Assembly: GCA_033032175.1 (NCBI GenBank)
Contig: CM065304.1
Coordinates: 29,270,653-29,334,652 of the forward strand
Length of the DNA: 64,000 nt
Source of the DNA: Saturnia japonica
Taxonomy: Eukaryota; Arthropoda; Insecta; Lepidoptera; Saturniidae
Direction: 5' to 3'
Below the pieces are notes generated by a model. The model did no database searches. It was not told the DNA's origin and was given only the letters and a program-made list of their open reading frames with translations. Shown one piece after another: positions 55,392 through 64,000 of this stretch (within the stretch, counting starts at the first letter, position 1; every line of letters begins with the position of its first letter). The translations under genes were made by a program, and so were the position numbers.

Positions 55392-55640
55392 TCTATACAA
55401 TTAATATAACTGAAGTGTTTGTTTGTAATGCTTTTTACTAAATGTATATCAAAGTATTTTAACTACAACAAATAAGTGTTTCCACTTTTCCACATCACTT
55501 TGGGGTAGAGGGGTACAAGGTTGACAATGCACTAATAATTACCTATGGTATGGTAGAGTCGATAGGCTACGGTAGCCGTTTACCATCAGGCGGGCCATAT
55601 GCTTGCTTGTCACCTTTGTTGTATTAAAAAAAAAGACTGA
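55392..55640. mobile_element. Helitron-like 5' fragment and LINE 3' tail
   Basis: 55392-55465 (TCTATACAATTAATATAACT, GTTTGTTTGTAATGC) is the 5' end of the Helitron-like family, inserted after A. At 55575-55640 CCATCAGGCGGGCCATATGC followed by an A9 tract has the look of a LINE/SINE 3' tail common in Lepidoptera (recalled). Confidence 0.5.
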
Positions 55641-56087
55641 AAAAAGATTTAGTAAGAACGAACAAGAATCCAGGAGTCGTTTTTTTTTCGACGAGTATAT
55701 AAAAACCTGGTATTAAATTGTATTATAATAAAAAGTTTAGAACTTAGTAATTAATAAAACTATATTTACGTTTTGTTTATCTGCAGGCGTTCAATCAAAT
55801 ATTGTTTCTTAAAAAGATGCAAAACGCTTCTCACTGCTGCAGCTGCTATAAGTGATGGAAACTCATCAGACAGGAAGGTGTCCACCATCAGTTCCCACAT
55901 ACAGAGGAAAATGGCTGCTGTCATAATCTTGTTAGGAAATTTATTGTCGCACCACCAACAAAAATATTGTATAAAGTCATGGACCAATACTGGTTATACT
56001 GGAAATCTCAGGAATAATAAAATTGTAGGTAATATAACTTGAAATTATTACAAATGTAATATCGGTAGGGACCAATACTTATGTACA
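55641..56087. other. Unassigned segment with balanced composition
   Basis: 55785-56010 has more even base composition (GAAACTCATCAGACAGGAAG, ACATACAGAGGAAAATGGCT) and short open frames on both strands. It may be a small TE fragment or an exon, but I cannot identify it. Confidence 0.3.
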
Positions 56088-56346
56088 GATTGCCTCGTTA
56101 GTCAAGTGGTCGTAAGCGCGACTGCTATGATCGAGGTCCTGACTTCGATTACCAGGTCGAGCAAAGTGTTATTGGACTTTCTATGAAATTCTCAGTAACA
56201 GCTCGGAGTTTGGGTTTGTGCCCGGTTAATGGCAATAGGCTCGCCCCCAATTACATAGGACCTAAAAAATATACACGGCGAACTGTGGGTGTACGTTCTT
56301 ATACCTCTACCTAACCCTTCGGGGATACAGCCGTGATGGTAAGTAT
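56088..56346 (+). mobile_element. tRNA-derived SINE, copy 2
   Basis: TGCCTCGTTAGTCAAGTGGT (A box region), ACTTCGATTACC (B box, mutated), then the shared body GAAATTCTCAGTAACAGCTC to GGATACAGCCGTGATGGTAA. It is more complete around the B box than the copy at 22268. A possible duplication (TATGTA-GAT) flanks it but is imperfect. Confidence 0.88.
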
Positions 56347-57740
56347 GTAGATAGGAACGATTTCAACGCCAACGTGCTATGTAAAATATTATACAAATAA
56401 TACCTACACATATTATAATAAACTTGTATAAATACTATAGGTACATATGGAGTATAGTATATAAACATGGTGTGTGTTCGGAAATATACGTAAACTCGTA
56501 GTTACTTAAACAGTTTCTTTTTTTCGAACTGACTATTTTGTTAGCCTTAAGAGCCTTGGAGTCATTATAGGCTTTGAAAGCTTCACCGGGCTTGGGAGCG
56601 AGCACAGTAACCATTCAGCCGCAAAACAGAGGCAATCAGCTCAAGGGTGTTAAAGTGTCCGAATTTCGACTTGGGCTGTTGCCGTACATGCAAATAAGTT
56701 GCGATCTACTCGATCTAACTAACTATACATATAAACATGTGTCTGCCAGATGGAAGGAAGGTAAACTCGCGTATGTACGTTCAGTAATCTTGCAGTTTGG
56801 TTAAGTATAACTAGCCAAAATAATAATAAAAAACAGTGCGTGCGTACAAAGTACACAGGTCAGAAGTGAAACTTCATTGGCAAAGTAATTCTTAAATCTC
56901 GTTTTTATTTACACTAATATAAAGCTTTAGATTTCCGAGACTTAGAGGGAGGGAACCTTGGTCGGTCTATATTAGGTTCAAATGTTTTTAATTACAATAA
57001 AATATATTGTTGGATACATTGTTTTGAAAGAAAGGAAAACGTAATATATGTGGCAGCACTACATTACGAAGTGTCATTGCGTACATAGGTACGTACTTCG
57101 GTAGTACTTAAGTAGTACCCAAAAAAAAACACGTTAAACAGATAGAGTTTGTAAAATTCAAGTTTAAAAACTTAAAATACAATTTACTTCTAAATCGCGG
57201 GATTTGATGTATGTATTTTACTTGATAAAACATGATAATTCTGGTACATTATACGAATTAAACGAGTATTTCGACGTTGCTGGTCAGTTATCTGACACGC
57301 CTCTAGTTGTGGACCCATGATTGGTAGATTGGGGATTTTTTAAATTGAAATTTTGGGGAAATGAAATCCATGGGGAAAAGTTCGGGGAATTGAACATTAA
57401 GTAAGGGGAATTTTAGGGTTTTCCTGAACATACATTTATTATAACATTTTACACCTTACTTGCTGATTGAAATATTATGACGAATACCGCTCGATCTCGT
57501 AATGAATATGTGGAACTATCTGAGTTTGGTTTTAAGAAATTCATTAGGTACTCAAAAGAATATAGTTCACTTAATGAGAATAACATGAATGTTTGTTACA
57601 ATTTACGAAAGTTAATAACACCCAGTGAGTTTTAAAAATAAACAGAAAATAATTTTAGATATATGTACATTGATTGCCAAATATTAACATTAATAACGTA
57701 AATAAAGTAAAAAAACATAAAACAAGGAAAAATCGGTTGT
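56347..57740. other. Gene-free region with a dispersed repeat
   Basis: 56830-56965 (GTGCGTGCGTACAAAGTACA through GACTTAGAGGGAGGGA) recurs at 58192-58318 in the same orientation. Open frames are short and unrecognised. Confidence 0.5.
56830..56965. repeat. ~130-bp direct repeat, left copy
   Basis: It shares GTGCGTGCGTACAAAGTACA, GTCAGAAGTGAAACTTCATT and AAAGCTTTAGATTT with 58192-58318. Confidence 0.85.
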
Positions 57741-58165
57741 CTGTAAAGTCTGTTTACTGACGAAAGTTGAACGTGACAACGTCATAAGAAAATACTGATG
57801 GAATGGTATCATTTTTCAAATAATATCGAAAGAATCATTACCTTTATCGCCGCAATTATCGTTGCTATAAACAATTGACACCACATTCACTTTTCACTGC
57901 ACTTCATACTTGACGAAAATATGTAAATGTACTATTGTATAGCAGCTGTCCACGCGGACGCATCGCTCACTCAAGTAGGAGAGAGACAGATGTCGAACGC
58001 TGCCGAACGCGGAGGCCGATTGCGCCTCTTTGTCGCTCGTTCCGCACTCTCGCTTGCACTTCTAGCCTTAAATGGAACGCTTCAGAGCGAGGTAACGCCG
58101 CATGAGTCATGTTTTTTCGTGCGTGCAGCCGGCTCCATCGAATTATAAGACGTTGTCACGTCAAA
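57741..58165. mobile_element. Foldback/MITE element, copy 2
   Basis: The left end CTGTAAAGTCTGTTTACTGA continues to ACGTGACAACGTC, and the right end TTATAAGACGTTGTCACGT mirrors it. The ends match those of the insert in the mariner at 31929-32140, but the interior differs and is longer (about 425 bp, CpG-rich from 57950). Confidence 0.7.
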
Positions 58166-58191
58166 ACTAAAATAAATAAATATTTAAATTA

Positions 58192-58318
58192 AAAAAGTGC
58201 GTGCGTACAAAGTACACAAGTCAGAAGTGAAACTTCATTGTCAAACTAATTTTTAAAATCTCGTTTATATTTATACTAATCTAAAGCTTTAGATTTTTGA
58301 GACTTAGAGGGAGGGAAA
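58192..58318. repeat. ~130-bp direct repeat, right copy
   Basis: Partner of 56830-56965; it begins 27 bp after the foldback element ends. Confidence 0.85.
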
Positions 58319-59255
58319 AAGGAATATATGTTAGGAATTTAATGAATTTAATCTTCATTAAAATATTAAGTATTTAAGTAGTAAGTGTCGTAAGTATGTG
58401 TATGTAAGTAATAAGATAAAATACCACATTTTATTTGTAAATATTAAAACTTCCTAACTTCCAAACGAATTAAAATAAAAAATTGTATATTATCAAAAAA
58501 TAACAAATATATTACTTACTCTGAGTAACTGCTTAGTATAGGATGATTTACAAATGTATCACAAAATGTTTATTTATAAATTTAACTCACTTTTTACTCA
58601 TTATCTTCATGGCTATGTGCTTAATGGTAAGTTCGCCCATTCTTACTCTTACTCAATCGCTCTCTCCCTCTCTCTCTCTCAAAACGGTTTACATTTACGT
58701 GACGCGTTGCATCCGTAAAAAATTTACTCTCATGCATGCAAAGAAGTTTCACTTCAAAAAATCCAAATAACTTAAAACAAATATTTATCCTTTAAAATAT
58801 ATTTTTTAAACCTTCATTTAAACATGATAAACGATTCTGTTTCTCTCAGTTGCTTAGGTAATTTATTAAATAGTTGACCTCTCGGATTGGAATAGCATCG
58901 GTCCAGTAGAGGTTGATTCGTTACTACTTATCTCTAGGTAGTAGAGGTGAAGAGAAATAACTATCACATAAAACTGTTCTAAAATAATAGCCCGTTATAT
59001 GATGCTAACTCTTTTTATTACTTTAATTGAAAAGAGTAAAGAGTTTCCGAGAGTTCCAAGTCATATTTGAGGGATATAGATGCAAAAACGAATAATGTTG
59101 GCAACCCTTTTCTACGTCTCCTTGGTTTCATTATATAATATACATTTTTAATCGCTTGTATCCCATACAAAATTACATGAGAATTTGGAAATTAGGTACA
59201 AAACCGCTACACTATCACTGATCAACCAATCACATCACAGTATTTTGTATTGGCT
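58319..59255. other. Gene-free AT-rich region
   Basis: A TCTCTCTC-type microsatellite lies at 58659-58682. No exon was recognised. Confidence 0.4.
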
Positions 59256-59527
59256 TTTAGCGGAGGTGAGGAACAGAGAGTATAGTTCTTCATCCGCCAT
59301 AGAAAAGGGAGGATCCTCCGGCCAGACGGGTGCTATGTCTGGCGGGCAGCTACCCCGACTGTTGTAGTCAGGTTCTTGTGTATGTACTCAACGATAGAGT
59401 TAATTTCTATAGCGCAATGTAGGATCAGTAGGATGCGTCCTATGTGGCTCGATAAATGTCGCTATGTGTCGCTACGTAGTTGAGTCGATGCGTTGATGCG
59501 TCAGTTGTGGCGAGAGATGTCGCTACA
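59256..59527 (-). mobile_element. Solo LTR (tRNA-Trp LTR family)
   Basis: The minus-strand copy of the 269-272-bp LTR runs from TGTAGCGACATCTCTCGCC at 59527 to CTCCGCTAAA at 59256, with a TATA-like box and the hairpin row in its 3' half. Flanks GGCTT and GGCTC form a near-perfect duplication. No internal region remains. Confidence 0.88.
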
Positions 59528-59605
59528 GGCTCTACCATAGAGTAGGGTTCTACTTAGTCTGTGTGTTTATGAGTGTGTGCACAGAACATTTACTACCGGG
59601 ACAAA

Positions 59606-59755
59606 AGGATCCTCCGACCAGACGGGTGTTATATCTGGCGGGCAGCTGCCCAAAGGTTTTTGTATATATACTCAATTGTTCGGTTAATTTTAATATCTTT
59701 ATGTAGGATGCGTCTGTTATGGCGAGGAAAGATGTCGCTATATCGATGTCGCTAC
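59606..59755 (-). mobile_element. Degraded second LTR fragment of the same family
   Basis: GGATCCTCCGACCAGACGGG, GGCGGGCAGCTGCCC and GATGTCGCTACA match the LTR in order but with deletions and about 20% changes, so it is an older copy next to the solo LTR. Confidence 0.8.
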
Positions 59756-60384
59756 AAGTATAATAGCGTTCGGCTGTTGTGTTGCAGTGCCGTGTGGTTT
59801 TACTTCTCTGTTTTTAATTTAAAAAATCATTAGAAATATAAATCTATATAGCCCCAGTGCAAGGGAATAAGACTTTCAAGTTAAATTTTTGGCCATTTTT
59901 AGGCACTTTTTAGTGTACGAAATTTTTATCATTCTAGTAACTTCATCAAAGTTGTTGACCACTTTTTGATTCCTTGCCTTGGCAACACTGTCTGCTTTTC
60001 AACAACGGTTGTTCTTCAAAAATATTTGTCTTTCTAACTTCGCCATTTAGGATATTTTGTGCATTGTCGTAAGAAAAGTTATTTAAATCATAATAATTGT
60101 ACAAGAATGTTTCGGTATAAGGCTGAATATGTAAAAAAAAGAAGAGGGATTTGTAAACTTTGTAAGATTTGGTTTACGCCCGGCGAGCTACGCGTCTGTA
60201 TCATTGAGGAAGTAAATGATTTTTGAATATTTTTATTAATTAATATGTATCTATTTATTTATATGTATTTATCTAGGGAAACTCACAGATTTCAGAGGGA
60301 AACTTAATTTTTTTTGTAAATTGTTGAGTGATTCTTGGACCATACAGAAATTTTACTGTGGATCTGTCTTAAGACCCCTTAGTA
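59756..60384 (+). other. Possible first exon of an unidentified gene
   Basis: ATG at 60110 opens 38 codons (MFRYKAEYVKKRRGICKLCK, IWFTPGELRVCIIEE...) to TGA. A possible donor GAA|GTAAAT follows IIEE, and the CxxC pair could be half of a zinc site. Composition is less AT-rich than its flanks. The full-length mariner would then lie in the following intron. This is tentative. Confidence 0.3.
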
Positions 60385-61661
60385 TTAGGTCCTTACATAT
60401 GAAATTAGCGTCTTGTCGTACTGACCATTTTGATCTGCAATTTCTCTCTCTTTCTTTAAGAATTCTAAATTCAAATTTATAAATTCAATTAGCTGGTGCA
60501 TTTGAGTTTTGAAAAGTCATTCATTTGTTTTTTCTCATTATTTTTTTTCTTTGGCGTCGCTTATTACCGCACAATGTAAAACATGAAATATTGGTATATT
60601 TACGAGAATGTGTTCTTCTTTGGCACCAGTGCTGCAGAAACAGTTCGAAGGAAGGATTAATGATGCGTACGGGGCTGGTGTCGCAAAAGAAAGCACGGTA
60701 CGTTTTTGGTTTAAACATTTTCTTTCTGGAAATTTCCACCTTCAGAGCCAACCCCGTAGATGGCCGGAGACCAAAGTGTAAAATGAAGCATTAAAGGCTA
60801 TCGTGGAAGTGGATCCATTACAAAGCACTTCAGAGATAGCTGCAGGCTTCGAGGTAAGTGATAAAACTGAATTAATCCACTTGAAGCATATCGGGAAAGT
60901 AAAAAAACTTGAATGATGGGTACTTCATGAATTGAGTAAATGGAACTTGCAAACAAGCGTCGACTGCTGTGTTAAATTGCTCAAATGACACAATCATGAA
61001 GGGATTTTAAATCAAATCATTACTTGTGATGAAAAGTGGATACTGTACGATAATCAGAAGCGCTCGTCACCATGGCTGAAACCTGGAGATCCAGCCAAAT
61101 CCTGCCCTAAATGAAAATTGACTCAGAAAAAGTTACTTGTGAGTGTTTGGTGGACTAGTGCCAGGGTCGTTAACTACAGCTTTCTAAAATCTGGCCAAAC
61201 GATTACGGTGGATATCTATTGTCAGCAACTGTAAACCATGAAGGAAGAACTAGCTGCTAAACAACCAAGATTTTCAATTGCTCTAGGCCACTGCTTCTTC
61301 ATGACAATGCAAGACCACACACTGCACAACAAACAACCACTAAGTTAGATGAGCTACAATTGGAATGTTTGTGACATCCACCTTGCTCCAACAGATTACC
61401 ATTTTTTCTGGAATTTGGACAATGTTTTACAAGGAAAAAAATTCAACTCCGATGCGGCACTCCAAACCGCCTTCAAAGAGTTTATAGATTCTCGCCCCCA
61501 TGGTTTTTTTAGTAAAAGGATCAATGATCTAGCTATGAGATGGCAAAAGTGCATAGGTTACACTGGTGCATACTTTGATTAATTAAATATATTTTCCAAA
61601 AAAAAAAAAAAACTTTATATTCCTCTCATTCAAAACGCCAATTTCATATGTAAGGGCCTAA
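60385..61661 (+). mobile_element. Full-length mariner element
   Basis: TIRs TTAGGTCCTTACATATGAAA (60385) and its inverted partner ending CATATGTAAGGGCCTAA (61661) are flanked by TA (60383-60384, 61662-61663). At 1277 bp it has normal mariner length. Confidence 0.93.
60620..61582 (+). pseudogene. Mariner (DD34D) transposase, degenerate
   Basis: Recognisable blocks in order: VRFWFKHFLSGNFHLQSQPR (HTH end), LKHIGKVKKLE..WVLHELS (the WVPHEL motif), CDEKWILYDNQKRSS (first Asp), then in a shifted frame HDNARPHT (second Asp), and LAPTDYHFFWNLDNVLQGKK (third Asp), ending RINDLAMRWQKCIGYTGAYF D at TAA (61582). This resembles the Hsmar1/SETMAR type. At least five in-frame stops and several frameshifts make it inactive, though the three aspartates persist. 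Confidence 0.9.
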
Positions 61662-61663
61662 TA

Positions 61664-62367
61664 TATTTTGTGTATGAAAATTAGTAACTAAATATATACT
61701 TTTTTGTTTGGTGGTAAGGTTTTTGTTTTTATGTGTTAACATTTGTATTGTTTTTATAACCTTGTGTAAATTAAAATGGAGGTTATCTGTCCGGATCTTT
61801 CAGATCCTAACACCAATACAATGGAAGTATGTTAAATGTCTCTTAGAAAATAACACATTCATTGCAATTGCAATGAAAACCATAATGGATTTAGAAGAGA
61901 GAAAAATAGTAAGAATTAATTAATTATATAGAAAAGAGAAATATAGTATCCAATGATAACATCATTATGTGGGTGCCCACACAGATAGTTGTTCTCATGT
62001 TCCAGGGACAAATTCTTCCAGGAATGATTTTTTCTTTTCACAGCTCACTCCTGGTTGAGCTGTTTATATACCACACTATTCAATGTATGAATAGGCTATT
62101 TGACTGGTTTCTGAAAACTATCTTAAATTGTTTAGTGGTGTTTGTCGAACCTACAAAAAGTGTTTATTCTTAATTATTTTATGTATTTCTTCAAATAATA
62201 ACAAATAAAAATACAATATTTCAAAAACCCGCCAAAACGCTGTCTTGAGCAATAAAACGTCGCACGGGCTCAGTGACGTCAGATCTCAGTATCAAGTCAT
62301 AACTGTCATAAGTTTAGTAAACATTTTGCTGTTTGTTTTGTTTTTTAAAATTGTTTTATTCGAGAAA
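61664..62367 (+). other. Upstream region of the THAP gene
   Basis: ATG at 61777 opens 17 codons (MEVICPDLSDPNTNTME) followed by a donor-like GTATGT, possibly a small exon. TGACGTCA at 62274-62281 lies ~90 bp before the THAP start codon and could be part of its promoter. The rest is unassigned. Confidence 0.3.
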
Positions 62368-63642
62368 ATGAGTTATAAATGGTGTGTAGTGCCAGCCTGC
62401 ACAAATACGTCACAAAAACACCGGAAAAACTATTTGTATGTGTGCCAAAACAACTGAAAATGCGTAAAAAGTGGTTGCAACTAGCTCGCAGAAATCCTGG
62501 TGATATAGCAAATAATTCAGTGGTTTTCTTCTGTGAAGATCACTTTGATGTGAGTAAATGGCTTATTATTATTATAATTAATGTTTCATTGTCACATGCA
62601 TTTTTATAATTTATTGTTTGAGGTCAGAATTCAATGTTGTTTACGTACTACGGAGACTCTAAACTCAGGCTCAACTGGTTATATATGTACATTTCGTTTT
62701 CAAATACCTTTATAAAAAAACATGTGTAGGTATGTATATGTTTTTAAAATAAGTTTCCTTTTTTATTACCTACAGATAGAGAAAGAAATGGCAAACTACT
62801 GTCAGTACAAAATGGGATTTAGCCAGAGAATAATCATGGTAGATGGGATTTTGCCTTCAAAATTTCATTGCCAGGAAGATCGAAGGAAAAGAATGTGTGA
62901 TATCAGTACTTTACGACCCGCATTTGTCAAACGGAAAAAAATCCTCCTTGAAGAATTTGAATGCATTCAACCAACTGATACTGTACAAGAAGTCACCATA
63001 AGTGAAACACATATGAATACAGGTATATAAATTTAGAAACTATGGAAATAAATAATACAAATTTGCATTCTTTTGTCATTTCTTCAGTACAGTTAAATCA
63101 TAGATTCTTTAACACTTTTTATATTAACCTTTGATATTATGTATGCATAAATTAAGTGTTTTATCTTTTCAGAAACACAACTAACTTCAGACAAAAGTAC
63201 TTCAACAGAACCTATTGTCACTGCTGAAAAATTTGTCCAATTAAATTTTAAAGAAAAAGTGAAGTTTAGAAGCAAGGCTGTGCAGACAAAGATTTTAACA
63301 AAAGATACTTCTGTTTCTCCTTACAAATATTCTACCATATCCAACTACACTTCTCCATTCAAAATCAATCCATGTTTTTTTCATACAAAGCCATCTAAAA
63401 CTGGTATTACTAATATAAAAAAGAGGATTGGCTTTATTGATGAAGAAAGATCAGACAGTGATATTTCTTTATATACAGAGGATACAAAACAACACAATTC
63501 ATCATTTATAGTTACTTCTTCCTCAATGGTATCTGACTCTGGCACAAATATTGCAGACACATATGTAGATATTAAAATAACTTCAATTTTTATGACTGTG
63601 TTTTATTTTATGTTACAACGTTTGAACAAAGCTAGTTCGTGA
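62368..63642 (+). CDS. THAP-domain protein gene, three exons, frameshift in exon 1
   Basis: Exon 1 (62368-62549) starts MSYKWCVVPACTNTSQK, the first two Cys of a C2CH THAP finger. A one-base shift in the CACAAAAACACC run moves the frame to TPEKLFVCVPKQLKMRKKWL, QLARRNPGDIANNS and FFCEDHFD, the remaining Cys and His. Donor GAT|GTGAGT. Exon 2 (62776-63022) encodes EKEMANYCQYKMGFSQRIIM and ILPSKFHCQEDRRKRMC. Exon 3 (63173-63642) encodes a Ser/Thr-rich, basic segment (RSKAVQTKILTKDTSVSPYK). Exon phases match. THAP fingers bind DNA. In insects this N-terminal type is often joined to a DDE transposase-like domain (recalled), which is not seen here and may lie beyond the window or be lost. The shift means either a pseudogene or a base error. 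Confidence 0.8.
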
Positions 63643-64000
63643 TGACCAAAGAGAAACGTCAAAAGTGACCTATTATTTTGTGATGCCTATAAATCCTCTA
63701 TTCAATCGTAACCAAAATATAAAAATATCATGATGTCCATAAGGTCCTTTCTTTGTTTATTAGTTTGGGATCTAGCCATAGTTATCTGCATAAATATCCA
63801 CTTCTGAGATTGGCCAATTCCTAATTGAAAATAAAATGAAATATTTTTAGGAAATAGGTTTAAATAAAATTACCATATTTTTAAATCATATAATTCTTCT
63901 ATACTACATAACTAGGATGGGCTTATCCAGGGTTCTTGTGAATTGGCTATGGAGAAATTGATGTCTTCTCAAATGGCTGCTGGATATGATTAAATGTTGA
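63643..64000. other. Downstream of THAP exon 3, no gene seen
   Basis: AT-rich; no exon or repeat was recognised up to the window end. Confidence 0.4.

Noticed and set aside
57927..58148. 73-codon open frame
   Set aside because: It lies wholly inside the CpG-rich interior of the foldback element.

Overview
The window is eukaryotic, AT-rich, gene-poor DNA made mostly of transposable-element (TE) remains. I read it as an insect and most probably a lepidopteran (moth or butterfly). That placement is inference: it rests on R1-type and Jockey-type LINE fragments, Helitron-like elements ending near AGCTGTGCCCGYGGCTTCGC, tRNA-derived SINEs, mariner and Tigger relics, and short exons with GT-AG introns. 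There are no operons, ribosome-binding sites or CRISPR arrays.

Host-gene content is small. Near the left end (2629-3894, + strand) three exons with matching splice phases encode the PEHE region of MSL1, the scaffold of the male-specific-lethal / MOF histone acetyltransferase complex; its 5' exons lie upstream or outside. At the right end (62368-63642, +) three exons encode a THAP zinc-finger protein with a one-base frameshift inside the THAP domain. Two more pieces look like genuine terminal exons of unidentified genes: 25625-25799 (-) and 33933-34207 (-). A 38-codon ORF at 60110 may be a first exon.

Layout: 0-1 kb, a terminal-inverted-repeat (TIR) element carrying a nested retroposon; 2.6-3.9 kb, msl-1; 5.1 kb, an 18-bp minisatellite; 10.1-12.6 kb, thirteen near-identical 191-bp repeats; 13.2 kb, a Tigger MITE; 14.6-15.5 kb, two Helitron-like elements tail to tail; 17.0-18.65 kb, a Jockey-like LINE interrupted by an R1-like element on the other strand (18.66-20.46 kb) that appears to fuse ORF1 to the end of ORF2; 22.2-23.0 kb, the second TIR element with a nested SINE; 31.1-32.3 kb, a deleted mariner with a nested foldback; 34.7-38.8 kb, a nest of BEL/Pao, Ty3/gypsy, a solo LTR and a Jockey LINE; 50.5-53.9 kb, a Tigger MITE beside a Tigger transposase pseudogene that holds a miniature LTR element; 54.4 kb, a Helitron helicase relic; 59.3 kb, another solo LTR; 60.4-61.7 kb, a full-length but dead mariner.

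The most informative structures are nested insertions whose target-site duplications can be read directly, a Tigger-derived MITE family next to its likely parent, and an LTR family (tRNA-Trp primer-binding site) whose 3' half is a row of consecutive hairpins. TE family names come from remembered motifs and were not checked against a database.
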